From assembly GCA_963931635.1 (NCBI GenBank), contig OZ007034.1:2728001-2792000 (forward strand): 64,000 nt of DNA, read 5' to 3'. Of this stretch, positions 1-8,588 are shown one piece after another (within the stretch, counting starts at the first letter, position 1; every line of letters starts with the position of its first letter). A program made the translations under genes and the position numbers. Source of the DNA: Caccoplasma sp905210875 (GTDB taxonomy: Bacteria > Bacteroidota > Bacteroidia > Bacteroidales > UBA11471). The notes under the pieces were generated by a model. The model was not told the DNA's origin. It worked only from the letters and a program-made list of their open reading frames with translations, and did no database searches.

Positions 1-677
1 TGTCGGACAACTTTATTTAGGTAATTTGGGGTGATACACAGTCTGTCTGCATAGTACTCTACATCATGATGCACCCCATATTCTGCAGCCGCCAACGAGG
101 TAAATTTATCGACATAACGGCTGACAGAGACCTCATTCATGGACTGTTCGTCGTCTGCATTTGGGGAATCAGCCCTGTTAAGCAGCATCAACGTTTCATA
201 CAGCATGGCACGAAGAATGTGCTGATCCTTCTCCGTACGACAGTCGATCTCGTCTTTCATCAATAGAAGCAGATGGTACAAACGCTCTTGTAATTCTTTA
301 TCCAACAGAAGAAAAGGCGAGAATCTATCGGCACGAAGATAGGAAAAACGGTCAAGGAACAAAGGGTCCTTGAAAAAGGACAAGAGAAATTGCTCTTCAA
401 ATATCAAAACAATTCCTTCAAGCTGTGGTTCAGGATTCCATTTCCATATCTCACCGGGACGGGAGCAGATTACTTCCCCCGGACCTACCTTGCGATAATG
501 TTCATTGACAGAAACTTCCTCCCTGCCATCTGTGATGAAAATAATGCAGTAAAATGTTTCTCTATGCACAGGATGGAGACGTATGCCGGTCTTGATATAA
601 TCAAGATCAAGCACATCAATCAACAGTTCTTGTCCATATTTTCGTTTATAAAATTTATATAGAGGTATTTGTTTCAT
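1..677 (-). CDS. AraC-family transcriptional regulator (3' end outside window)
   Basis: The gene is cut by the left window edge. About 225 residues are visible, starting at an ATG whose first base is 677 (MKQIPLYKFYKRKYGQE). The N-terminal part has the shape of a cupin-like sensing domain, including a stretch reading VGPGEVICSRPGE that is typical of AraC regulators. The last visible residues (ADRLCITPNYLNKVVR) match the first helix-turn-helix of an AraC DNA-binding domain, in the form used by Bacteroidales regulators that resemble chitin or sugar regulators. The gene is divergent from the TPR/prmA operon. Its target cannot be told, and the second HTH lies outside the window. Confidence 0.8.
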   Translation of the reverse strand, partial: MKQIPLYKFYKRKYGQELLIDVLDLDYIKTGIRLHPVHRETFYCIIFITDGREEVSVNEHYRKVGPGEVICSRPGEIWKWNPEPQLEGIVLIFEEQFLLSFFKDPLFLDRFSYLRADRFSPFLLLDKELQERLYHLLLLMKDEIDCRTEKDQHILRAMLYETLMLLNRADSPNADDEQSMNEVSVSRYVDKFTSLAAAEYGVHHDVEYYADRLCITPNYLNKVVR

Positions 678-1080
678 TGTATTACAGAAGCAGAGATTTT
701 ATGAGGCCTCATCAAGAAATAACAACTGGCGGCATCTATCATGCAGATACAATATTACGAATTTAATTTGAAGAAATCCTTCTTGTACGATGAGAAGTTT
801 TGTTTTTCTTATGAATATACAATTAATTTGTATTACATAATATAGGTCCTATTTGCCATTAAACACATTGTCTATCTCAGTAATAAGCTCCTCTTTTAAA
901 AAGAGTAACAGAACAGAATAAACCTCTTTTTGCACAAGGAAAGAGACATATCGCTCGAAAAATCCCATATAAAAGTCGTATCTTTGCCCCCAAATTGACG
1001 GTCAATGGCGAACATAATCCCTCATTGAAACAACAAGAGGCCGGCATAGTCCCATCTACCATCTCAAAAAATGCCTTGTA
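678..1080. other. Intergenic region between divergent AraC and TPR genes
   Basis: No gene is convincing here. The stretch is AT-rich next to the AraC start and holds a perfect 12-base palindrome, ATGAGGCCTCAT, at 701-712. The palindrome is 24 bases upstream of the AraC start codon and could be an operator. A promoter-like TATCTTTG lies at 979-986, facing the TPR gene. An open frame on the minus strand at 877-1242 overlaps the TPR gene start and is not supported as coding. Confidence 0.5.
979..986 (+). promoter_or_regulatory. Promoter -7 box for TPR protein-prmA
   Basis: TATCTTTG matches the Bacteroidota -7 consensus TAnnTTTG. It would start transcription near 992, giving a leader of about 90 bases before the ATG at 1081. 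No clear TTTG sits at the expected -33 distance. Confidence 0.45.
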
Positions 1081-1824
1081 ATGAAAAAAATCTTCACTCT
1101 TTTTGTCCTTGCCTGCGTGTGTACAGCTACTTCGCTGGCCGAAAATCCCTATCGCAAGAAATCTTTCGACTTCTTTGTCTCCGGCAACATTCTGCAATGG
1201 GAAGGACTCATCAACCAGATGAAAACCGACCCCGACTTCCAAAGCTTGGAAAACAAAGAAGAGCTACTCTCCTACTATTACGGCTTGGTGGGACATCTTA
1301 TCGATATCAAAGAAAAAAAACACGCTCGCGAAATACTTGATGAGGCTCTGTCGATTATCACCCCACTGGTGAAACAAAATCCACAAAACGGACGGCTGGC
1401 CGGTCTCATGGCAAACTTCCAAGGCTACCAGATAGCCCTCTCCCCTCTCAAAGCCACTACATTGGCCCGCAGTATGCTGCGATATGCCCGTAGTGCCGAA
1501 GAGATGGCTCCGAAAGATCCTGAGGTAAACATTTGGAGCGCCAACATACTCTTCTATATGCCCGACGCTTTCGGAGGTAACACCAAACAATCGAAAGAAT
1601 ATTACTGCAAAGCGCTACAACTGTATGATAATGACGAGTCGCTGCGTACCAATAACTGGATGTATCTTCAACTTATCATTACACTCGGTCTTGTTGAGGA
1701 GAAAAGCGAAAACTACCAAAAGGCGCACGAATATTTCAGTAAGGCCATGGCACTCTATCCTGAATATCCTCACCTGAAAAATGTTCTCTACCCCAGAATC
1801 CTGAACGAACTGGGTAAATCTTAA
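1081..1824 (+). CDS. Exported tetratricopeptide-repeat protein
   Basis: A protein of 247 residues with a signal peptide (MKKIFTLFVLACVCTATSLA) and a helical, TPR-like body. The clearest repeat is near residues 210-235 (ENYQKAHEYFSKAMALYPEY), preceded by helices around 140-200 with alanine and tyrosine at TPR-like spacing. It probably acts in the periplasm as a protein-interaction scaffold. It ends 13 bases before prmA and is likely co-transcribed with it, but the pairing does not reveal a function. I do not recognise a named family beyond TPR. Confidence 0.75.
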   Translation: MKKIFTLFVLACVCTATSLAENPYRKKSFDFFVSGNILQWEGLINQMKTDPDFQSLENKEELLSYYYGLVGHLIDIKEKKHAREILDEALSIITPLVKQNPQNGRLAGLMANFQGYQIALSPLKATTLARSMLRYARSAEEMAPKDPEVNIWSANILFYMPDAFGGNTKQSKEYYCKALQLYDNDESLRTNNWMYLQLIITLGLVEEKSENYQKAHEYFSKAMALYPEYPHLKNVLYPRILNELGKS

Positions 1825-1837
1825 TTTTCAACCCGAC

Positions 1838-2683
1838 ATGAAATATATCGAAATACATTTTCACGTCAAAGCCGACGACATCACCCTTGTTACCGATATT
1901 CTGGCTGCACTCCTGGCCGATGCCGGCTACGACAGTTTTGTCCCCGATGCCGAAGGCATGAGCGCCTACATTTCCGAGAATCAATACGACGAATCCACAC
2001 TGCAACAAATCATCGGGCAACTGCCTGTCGAGGCCGAAATCGAATGGTCATGCCGACATTATGCCGACCAAAACTGGAATGAAGAGTGGGAAAAACATTA
2101 CTTCCAACCCATTGTCGTAGGCGACGAATGTGTGATACACAGCACATTCCACACCAATATACCCGATGCCCGTTATAAGATTGTCATCGACCCCAAAATG
2201 GCTTTCGGAACCGGCCACCACGAAACGACATCGCTTATGCTTGAATGGATTCTGATCCACGACTTCGACCACGAACGGGTACTCGACATGGGCTGCGGAA
2301 CAGCCATTCTTGCCATACTGGCGCGCATGCGCGGCGCTGCCGAGGTAACGGCTGTCGATATCGACGAATGGGCTTACCACAATGCGCTGGAAAACATTCG
2401 CCTCAATCGGGTCGACGGCATCGACGTGCGACTGGGCGACAAACAGCAACTCAACGGCGAAGCTCCCTACGATACTGTGCTGGCCAATATCAACCGCAAC
2501 ATTCACATCGACAATATGGAGGCTTATGCTTCGGTAATGTACCACGGAAGCACGATATACATGAGCGGCTTCTACACACAAGACCTACCGGTACTGGAAG
2601 CCTGCGCCGAAAAGTTCGGGCTTAAATACCAAAGCCATAAGGAAAAGAACAACTGGGTGGCTGCCCGATTTATAAAAGAATAA
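1838..2683 (+). CDS. prmA: Ribosomal protein L11 methyltransferase
   Basis: A 281-residue SAM-dependent methyltransferase that trimethylates ribosomal protein L11 in the cytoplasm. The N-terminal half (1-115) is the L11-recognition domain. The catalytic half has the PrmA signature AFGTGHHETT near 126-135, the SAM motif I VLDMGCGTAILAI near 149-161, the acidic motif AVDIDEWA near 170-180, and the post-motif LANINRNI near 215-222. Length and order fit PrmA. It is translated 13 bases after the TPR gene and followed by a strong hairpin terminator. Confidence 0.95.
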   Translation: MKYIEIHFHVKADDITLVTDILAALLADAGYDSFVPDAEGMSAYISENQYDESTLQQIIGQLPVEAEIEWSCRHYADQNWNEEWEKHYFQPIVVGDECVIHSTFHTNIPDARYKIVIDPKMAFGTGHHETTSLMLEWILIHDFDHERVLDMGCGTAILAILARMRGAAEVTAVDIDEWAYHNALENIRLNRVDGIDVRLGDKQQLNGEAPYDTVLANINRNIHIDNMEAYASVMYHGSTIYMSGFYTQDLPVLEACAEKFGLKYQSHKEKNNWVAARFIKE

Positions 2684-2710
2684 GACGACATCCGTCCCGG
2701 AAAAACGACA

Positions 2711-2742
2711 AAAAGCCTCTGCGATAATCGCAGAGGCTTTTT
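2711..2742. terminator. Bidirectional hairpin terminator after prmA
   Basis: An inverted repeat, AAAAGCCTCTGCGAT/ATCGCAGAGGCTTTT, with a very short loop lies between the convergent prmA and lipoprotein genes. A-rich left and T-rich right flanks let it work on both strands. Confidence 0.85.
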
Positions 2743-2750
2743 ATTTGGCT

Positions 2751-3200
2751 TTATTTTAGCAGTGATGCCCGATAAGCCGAATCAACAGGCGGTAATTGAA
2801 ACGTCGTATCGCGACTCCGCATTTCATCAGCGGCCTTATTCATCTCACGGAGATTTTCCTGCATGGCATCGAACACTCGCGACGAAACGGCTATCTCCTC
2901 GCCCGAGCGTAACGCACAACAATAATGCCCCGACATTATCTCCACATGAGAAAAATAACGATACAAGGCTACCCGAACCCGTGCCATATCGACAGTATCG
3001 ACCTTGTCGCCGGCAGCGACTGCTCGGGCAAGGGTTTTCATATCGACGTCGATATAGACATTCTCGCACAGGTATTTCTGTACAACGGTCGTATCGACCC
3101 CATAAGCCGACCTGCCAACGGTACCACCCTCTGTCGATGATTCGCTACATGCCAACAAAAACAACACAAGGCATGCATACAGAATTGTAACTCGTTTCAT
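2751..3200 (-). CDS. Small lipoprotein of unknown family
   Basis: A 149-residue protein with a lipoprotein signal peptide; the lipobox LLAC puts the acylated cysteine at residue 18. The mature part is mostly predicted helix, acidic, with two adjacent cysteines (HYCCALRSG) in the middle and a proline-containing tail. Length and layout recall the small Bacteroidales lipoproteins with a C-terminal helical domain (DUF4296-like), but I do not see that domain's signature, so the family is unassigned. It follows yebC by 83 bases and may have its own promoter, a near-consensus box at about 3211-3218. Confidence 0.65.
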   Translation of the reverse strand: MKRVTILYACLVLFLLACSESSTEGGTVGRSAYGVDTTVVQKYLCENVYIDVDMKTLARAVAAGDKVDTVDMARVRVALYRYFSHVEIMSGHYCCALRSGEEIAVSSRVFDAMQENLREMNKAADEMRSRDTTFQLPPVDSAYRASLLK

Positions 3201-3218
3201 AGATTCGGTGTAAAGATA

Positions 3219-3250
3219 ACGCCGGGAAAGCGGCTACACCGCCCCGGCGT
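3219..3250 (-). terminator. GC-rich hairpin downstream of yebC
   Basis: ACGCCGGG and CCCGGCGT pair around a partly paired centre, between the yebC stop and the lipoprotein start. No T-run follows, so it may be an attenuating hairpin rather than a full terminator. Confidence 0.4.
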
Positions 3251-3283
3251 CAATATTATTTTTCAGAGAAACACAAGGGGGGA

Positions 3284-4012
3284 TTATTCCTCGTCGTCTA
3301 CCTCTTTCATATTATGGAAGACGTTCTGTACATCTTCGTCTTCTTCGATGCGCTCAATGAGCTTCTCGATTTGGGTCCGTTGCTCTTCGGTGAGTTCTTT
3401 GGTATCGTTAGGTATACGCTCAAACTCTGCACTGGTGATTTCGTAGCCGTTGTCTTCGAGATACTTCTGAATGGCATTGAACGACTCGAATTCGCCATAG
3501 ATCACAATTTCGTCTTCGTCGGCATCGACTTCATCAACACCAAAGTCTATCAGTTCAAGTTCCAAATCTTCAAGTGAAATGCCATCTTTGGGCTTAACAT
3601 GAAATACACTCTTGTGATCGAAAAGGAATGAGAGACTGCCCGACGTACCGAGCGAACCGCCAAATTTGTTGAAATAGCTGCGAATATTGGCAACGGTACG
3701 GTTGTTGTTATCGGTAGCGGTCTCCACTACGATGGCAATACCGTAAGGGCCGTATCCTTCGAAAAGAACTTCCTTATAATCGCCTTCTTCTTTTGACGTG
3801 GCTTTTTTGATGGCACGCTCAACGTTTTCCTTCGGCATATTGGCTGCCTTGGCATTCTGCATGAGCACACGCAAACGGGGATTGGCATCGGGATCGGGAC
3901 CACCAGCCTTCACGGCGATGGAGATTTCTTTTCCGAGTTTGGTAAAGGTGCGTGCCATGTTGCCCCACCGTTTGAGTTTACGGGCTTTTCTGTATTCAAA
4001 TGCTCTTCCCAT
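3284..4012 (-). CDS. yebC: YebC/PmpR-family protein
   Basis: 242 residues, the usual YebC length. The N-terminal block (MGRAFEYRKARKLKRWGNMA) is the Bacteroidota variant of the GHSKW-type YebC start. It is followed by FTKLGKEI, the RAIKKA and EGYGPYG motifs, and NNRTVANIRSYF. The acidic C terminus ends EEDEDVQNVFHN. The family was long annotated as DNA-binding regulators; recent work links YebC proteins to translation of difficult (e.g. proline-rich) sequences. It sits 36 bases after pheT, consistent with a pheT-yebC translation-related operon. Confidence 0.93.
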   Translation of the reverse strand: MGRAFEYRKARKLKRWGNMARTFTKLGKEISIAVKAGGPDPDANPRLRVLMQNAKAANMPKENVERAIKKATSKEEGDYKEVLFEGYGPYGIAIVVETATDNNNRTVANIRSYFNKFGGSLGTSGSLSFLFDHKSVFHVKPKDGISLEDLELELIDFGVDEVDADEDEIVIYGEFESFNAIQKYLEDNGYEITSAEFERIPNDTKELTEEQRTQIEKLIERIEEDEDVQNVFHNMKEVDDEE

Positions 4013-4048
4013 ATTGGTATTTTTCTTTTTATTATTGTAATATATTGA

Positions 4049-6511
4049 TTATCTTAATATTGCATTCAACTTATTTTGTAAATTGGTAACGACTTTGCTC
4101 ATGATATGTTCTATCTGCTTGTCGTTAAGAGTCTTGGTCTCGTCTTGCAAGAGAAGCGATATTGCATAGGACTTCTTGCCTTCGGGCAAGTTCTTTCCTT
4201 CGTACACATCAAAAAGGGTTACCTCTTTGATGAGTTTCTTCTCGGCTTCGAGTGCAGCTTTCTCTACCTGGGCAAAGGTAATGTTCTTGTCGAGCAGCAG
4301 AGCCAAGTCTCGCTTAACACTCGGGAATTTGGGTATATCGGTAAATGTCACCGTCTTCCCGGCCAACCGCAGAAGAAGCGGCCAGTGGAGATCGGCGAAA
4401 CACACTTCGGCATCGATGTCGAATATTTTCAACACCTTTGTCGATACAATACCCAAGCGGCCTATCTCTTTTCCATCACGATTGGTTATGGAGAGCGCCG
4501 TCGATAAGAGTTCGTCGCTTGTTTGTGTCATGAGCAGCCGGCCACGTTCAACACCGAGACGGGTCAATATATTCTCGACATAGGCTTTCAACTCATAGAC
4601 ATTGGTCTTTTCATCGGGATGTGCCCAATTCCCCGATATGCGATGACCTGTAATCCACAAGCCGAGATGCAGCGATTCATGATAAGGATTGAGTATCTTC
4701 TTCGAAGCATCGGCCTCAGGTGAAAAGGTATAACAGTTACCAAACTCAAAGAAGTGCAGGTCGGGACGACGACGATTGATGTTATGCGCTATGCTTTCCA
4801 ATCCGCCCAAAAGCAGCGTCTGACGCAACACACTGAGATCGGCGCTCAACGGGTTCATCAGTTTTACGCAGTGGCTCTCGGGATAGGTTTGAAGCGAAGC
4901 ATAATAAGACGACTTGGTGAGCGAATTGTTCATTATCTCATTAAAGCCACAACCCACAAGCTGCTCCGACACCAGATTTTGCAACTTGAAACTGCTATCG
5001 GTCTCGGTCTTGTATGAGAGATTGGAGTGTACCGTGTCGGTAAACTCTACGTTGTTGTATCCGTATATGCGCAGAATGTCTTCGATAACATCTACGGCAC
5101 GACGCACATCAACCCGATAAGTGGGTACCAGCAACGACAACACACCGTCTTTCTCGGACGTAATCTCTACTTCGAGTGATGCCAAAATGCTTTTTACCGT
5201 ATCTTGTGGAATGGTCTTGCCTACCAGTGAATTGATATGTTCATAACTGATAGTCACGGGATAATTGGATATCGGTGCAGGATATACATCGACAATGTCT
5301 CCCACAATTTCTCCGCCGGCCAACTCTTTAACAAGCATGGCTGCACGTTTGAGCACATAGATGGTATTATTGGGGTCGGCTCCTCGCTCAAATCGGAACG
5401 ACGAGTCGGTACTCAACCCGTGACGACGTGCCGTTTTACGCACCCACATGGGATTGAAGTAGGCCGATTCGAGGAAAACATCGGTTGTCTGCATCGTTAC
5501 TCCCGACTGCAAACCACCAAATACACCGGCGATGCACATACCTTCACGCTCGTTGCATATCATGAGGTCGCGCTCGGAAAGTTTACGTTCCACCTCATCC
5601 AGGGTTACAAACGGAGTTCCCTCGGGCAAGGTCTTGACAACGATTTTTTCTCCGGCTATCTGTGCGACATCGAAACAGTGCATGGGCTGGCCGGTCTCAT
5701 GCAGGAGATAATTGGTAATGTCGACCACACTGTTGATGGGTCGCAGACCGATGGCCAAGAGGTGTTTTTTCAACCACTCGGGACTCTCGGCCACTTTCAC
5801 GTTTCGTATGGTCAATCCACTGTATCGGGGACAGGCCTCGCTATTCTCCACCGTCACCGAAACGGCTTTCCCCGCAGGATTGTCAATTTTGAAAGCCTCG
5901 ACCGAAGGCCGTTTCAGCGTATAAGCATAGCCATTTTGTTTAAGCCAGGCAGCCAAGTCGCGTGCCACCCCGTAATGTGATGCGGCATCTATACGGTTGG
6001 GGGTAATATCTACCTCTAAAATATAATCACTTTCAAGATTATAATAGGTCTTGGCCGGTGTTCCGGGAGTTACACTTTCGGGTAAGACAATAATGCCATC
6101 GTGTGATGTTCCGATGCCAATCTCATCTTCGGCACATATCATGCCGTTGCTTTCAACACCGCGAATTTTTGATTTCTTAATGGTAAAACTCTCTTCTCCG
6201 GAATAAAGTACAGTACCTATAGTCGCTACAACGACATACTGTCCGGCAGCCACATTGGGTGCGCCACAGACAATCTGTGTAGCCTGTCCGTCGCCCAAAT
6301 CGACGGTAGTAATGTGCAGATGGTCTGAGTTGGGGTGCGGTTCACAAGTGAGGACCTTGCCTATTACCAACCCTTCGAGACCGCCTTTCACGGCTTGAAC
6401 CTCTTCTACGCCGCCCGTTTCGAGACCTATCGACGTGAGGGCAGCCGCCACCTCATCAGGAGACAAAGGCATATCGAGGTAATCTTTCAACCAATTATAA
6501 GAAATATTCAT
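4049..6511 (-). CDS. pheT: Phenylalanyl-tRNA synthetase beta subunit
   Basis: 820 residues, full length for bacterial PheT, which forms the alpha2-beta2 enzyme charging tRNA-Phe. Visible order: N-terminal B1 segment (MNISYNWLKDYLD), an OB-fold tRNA-binding domain near 45-150 (GKVLTCEPHPNSDHLHI), the B3/B4 editing domain near 215-390 (YSGLTIRNV, DSSFRFERGADP), B5 near 410-475, the catalytic-like core (EIMNNSLTK), and a C-terminal FDX-ACB anticodon-binding domain near 725-820 (KFPSVKRDLALL). pheS is not in the window, so the two subunit genes are separate, as often in Bacteroidota. Confidence 0.97.
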   Translation of the reverse strand: MNISYNWLKDYLDMPLSPDEVAAALTSIGLETGGVEEVQAVKGGLEGLVIGKVLTCEPHPNSDHLHITTVDLGDGQATQIVCGAPNVAAGQYVVVATIGTVLYSGEESFTIKKSKIRGVESNGMICAEDEIGIGTSHDGIIVLPESVTPGTPAKTYYNLESDYILEVDITPNRIDAASHYGVARDLAAWLKQNGYAYTLKRPSVEAFKIDNPAGKAVSVTVENSEACPRYSGLTIRNVKVAESPEWLKKHLLAIGLRPINSVVDITNYLLHETGQPMHCFDVAQIAGEKIVVKTLPEGTPFVTLDEVERKLSERDLMICNEREGMCIAGVFGGLQSGVTMQTTDVFLESAYFNPMWVRKTARRHGLSTDSSFRFERGADPNNTIYVLKRAAMLVKELAGGEIVGDIVDVYPAPISNYPVTISYEHINSLVGKTIPQDTVKSILASLEVEITSEKDGVLSLLVPTYRVDVRRAVDVIEDILRIYGYNNVEFTDTVHSNLSYKTETDSSFKLQNLVSEQLVGCGFNEIMNNSLTKSSYYASLQTYPESHCVKLMNPLSADLSVLRQTLLLGGLESIAHNINRRRPDLHFFEFGNCYTFSPEADASKKILNPYHESLHLGLWITGHRISGNWAHPDEKTNVYELKAYVENILTRLGVERGRLLMTQTSDELLSTALSITNRDGKEIGRLGIVSTKVLKIFDIDAEVCFADLHWPLLLRLAGKTVTFTDIPKFPSVKRDLALLLDKNITFAQVEKAALEAEKKLIKEVTLFDVYEGKNLPEGKKSYAISLLLQDETKTLNDKQIEHIMSKVVTNLQNKLNAILR

Positions 6512-6634
6512 AATGTATGATTTTTATCATTATCATGCCGAATGAAAAAACTCGGAGACTGCGATTGTCAACTTCACTGTTTAATGGCTGAATTGTGCTT
6601 GTTCACACGAGGTTTCCACATTCATTCAGGCTTG

Positions 6635-6642
6635 CAAAGATA
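6635..6642 (-). promoter_or_regulatory. Promoter -7 box for pheT
   Basis: CAAAGATA on the plus strand reads TATCTTTG on the minus strand, the TAnnTTTG consensus. It lies about 125 bases upstream of the pheT start, leaving a leader long enough for tRNA-linked or attenuation control, though I see no clear leader peptide or T-box. Confidence 0.45.
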
Positions 6643-6682
6643 ATAAGTTTTATTTGTTTATCGAAGTTTTTTGGGGGCCTTT

Positions 6683-7588
6683 TTACCGCACTATCCGTTG
6701 AAATCCGGCTGGTATCGGTGTCTCAAAAAGCATATCGCGACGAGTTATCGGATGGACAAAACGCAAACGGCTGGCGTGGAGGGCAAGGCGACCAAGCGGA
6801 TTACTGTGCGCTCCATACTTACGGTCACCGGCAATGCTATGGCCGATGTCCTGCATGTGCACACGTATCTGATTCTTACGGCCGGTTTCCAATTGCAGTT
6901 CCACCAACGAATAATTGCCGTTGGTAGCCAGCACCTCATAACGGGTAAGGGCATATTGGCCGTTTTCCTTATCATCGGTCGAATAAACGTGGAAAGCTGT
7001 ATTTTCTTTGAGATACGATGCCACCTCTCCTTTCGACGGTTCTGGTTCGCCCTCGACCACGGCCACATAGCGCCGATCGAGCACCATATCGTTCCACGAA
7101 CGTTGCATTTTTTCCTGTATGCCCTGACTCTTGGCAAACATCATCAGTCCCGAAGTGTCACGATCGAGACGATGCAATACAAAAATGCGATTGGCAGGAT
7201 TGTCTTGGCGCACATAATCGCTAAGTATATGGTAGGCCGTATTGGCTTTTACACGGTCGGTCGAAATGGACAGCAGACCATAACCTTTATCGACAACTAT
7301 AAGGAAGTCGTCTTCATAAACAATACGGAGACGCGGGTGGCGAAACTCTTTATAACCCCGCGTATAATTAATGGATATCTCATCGCCCGGATGCAACGGG
7401 GTATCGAATTGTGTAACGGGAGTATTGTTTATGGCTATCTGTCGATGGGTCAGATAGGACTTGACCGTCGTCTTGCTACGGTCGTTAAACGTTTCCAGTA
7501 AAAAAGGCAATAATGCGGTATTTTTCTCAACCTTGAATACCTCTATCCTATCGGGTCCACGTCGACCACGACTTTTCTTTTTCTCCAT
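6683..7588 (-). CDS. RluA-family 23S rRNA pseudouridine synthase
   Basis: About 301 residues from the ATG before EKKKSRGRRG; an in-frame GTG at 7645 is a possible alternative but adds an unconserved 19-residue tail. An S4 RNA-binding domain (FNDRSKTTVKSYLTHRQI) is followed by the catalytic domain with the RluA signature HRLDRDTSGLM, whose aspartate is the catalytic residue. Further motifs are LETGRKNQIRVHM and the C-terminal LHASRLRFVHP. It converts specific uridines of rRNA (or tRNA) to pseudouridine; the target position cannot be told from sequence alone. Confidence 0.9.
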   Translation of the reverse strand: MEKKKSRGRRGPDRIEVFKVEKNTALLPFLLETFNDRSKTTVKSYLTHRQIAINNTPVTQFDTPLHPGDEISINYTRGYKEFRHPRLRIVYEDDFLIVVDKGYGLLSISTDRVKANTAYHILSDYVRQDNPANRIFVLHRLDRDTSGLMMFAKSQGIQEKMQRSWNDMVLDRRYVAVVEGEPEPSKGEVASYLKENTAFHVYSTDDKENGQYALTRYEVLATNGNYSLVELQLETGRKNQIRVHMQDIGHSIAGDRKYGAHSNPLGRLALHASRLRFVHPITRRDMLFETPIPAGFQRIVR

Positions 7589-7670
7589 AATAAACTTTTG
7601 CTTTGCAAAAATGGTTTCTTTTTCCAAGTAGAGAGACCTCTCCACAAAAAGGCCGGCTTACCTGTGGGGG

Positions 7671-7678
7671 CAAAGATA
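7671..7678 (-). promoter_or_regulatory. Promoter -7 box for the pseudouridine synthase
   Basis: CAAAGATA (TATCTTTG on the minus strand) fits the Bacteroidota -7 box. Transcription would begin near 7665, about 77 bases upstream of the ATG at 7588. Confidence 0.45.
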
Positions 7679-7801
7679 GTGAAAAAGCACGGACATCTGT
7701 GCTCGACTCTCTACAATATCGCACATCAAATGCGATTTCTGCCCGTCAAATAGATACCAAACCATCGAGAAAATGAAATTATAAGATTTTAAAAAAGTTG
7801 T

Positions 7802-7832
7802 TTTGCCGTTACACAAAATCTCTCTACCTTTG
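7802..7832 (+). promoter_or_regulatory. Consensus promoter of psd-pssA
   Basis: TTTG at 7802-7805 and TACCTTTG at 7825-7832 are separated by exactly 19 bases, a textbook Bacteroidota housekeeping promoter. Predicted start is near 7838, giving a leader of about 34 bases before the psd ATG. Confidence 0.75.
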
Positions 7833-7871
7833 TGAAAAATATAATATAAAGAACTATTTTATTCTGGAAAA

Positions 7872-8540
7872 ATGAAAGTCAAAATACATAGAGAAGGAAG
7901 AAACATTCTTATTGTGCTATTCCTCACACTACTCATCATAAATGGGTTGCTCTATCGTTTTTGTCCGATACACCTGCTCAATATTATTCTCCTCATTGCA
8001 TCGGTACTGTTTTTCGTTCTGGTACTCAACTTCTTCCGTTCGCCACGGCGACATTTCCCGGGTGAGCAACACAATGCGGTAGTTGCCCCCGCCGATGGAA
8101 CTGTTGTTGTTACCGAGGAGGTTTATGAAAACGAATACTTTCATGATAAACGATTACAGGTATCGATATTCATGAACTTGGTAAATGTACACGCCAACTG
8201 GACTCCGGTAAATGGTACCGTTACCCATGTAAGCCATCAGAATGGCCGTTACATGGCGGCCTGGCTTCCCAAATCGAGTACCGAAAACGAGCGGTCTACC
8301 ATTGTAATCAAGACCGAGAACGGGCAGGAGATTCTCATGCGGCAAATTGCCGGAGCCTTGGCCCGTCGCATTGTCACGTATGCCGAGCCTGGTGAGAATT
8401 GCCAAATCGACGAACACATAGGATTCATCAAATTCGGCTCACGTGTCGACCTCTTCCTCCCTCTTGACTCCGAAATCCTGGTGAAACTCAACGATAAAAC
8501 CGTGGGTAACCAGACACAAGTAGCCCGCCTGCGTTCGTAA
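7872..8540 (+). CDS. psd: Phosphatidylserine decarboxylase proenzyme
   Basis: 222 residues, the short Psd form. It decarboxylates phosphatidylserine to phosphatidylethanolamine at the inner membrane. Two hydrophobic segments at 13-55 anchor it. The self-cleavage motif is FGSRVDLFLP, where Ser190 should become the pyruvoyl group. The VNVHANWTPVNGTV motif (histidine near 104) is also conserved. The next gene is pssA, which makes its substrate, so the pair forms the complete branch from CDP-diacylglycerol to PE. Confidence 0.95.
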   Translation: MKVKIHREGRNILIVLFLTLLIINGLLYRFCPIHLLNIILLIASVLFFVLVLNFFRSPRRHFPGEQHNAVVAPADGTVVVTEEVYENEYFHDKRLQVSIFMNLVNVHANWTPVNGTVTHVSHQNGRYMAAWLPKSSTENERSTIVIKTENGQEILMRQIAGALARRIVTYAEPGENCQIDEHIGFIKFGSRVDLFLPLDSEILVKLNDKTVGNQTQVARLRS

Positions 8541-8588
8541 TACCGACTGTACACGACGTAAAGATATTGTTTCCAAAACACACTCACC

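Noticed and set aside
877..1242. Minus-strand frame of 121 codons overlapping the TPR gene start
   Set aside because: It covers the signal peptide of a well-formed plus-strand gene and contains no domain.
5237..5980. Open frame of 247 codons antisense to pheT
   Set aside because: It is fully within conserved PheT domains and lacks independent features.
6512..6682. T-box or leader-peptide attenuator upstream of pheT
   Set aside because: No phenylalanine-rich leader ORF or specifier-like structure was recognised; only a -7 box is visible.
6671..7501. Plus-strand frame of 276 codons over the pseudouridine synthase gene
   Set aside because: The minus-strand RluA motifs, including HRLDRDTSG, are intact.
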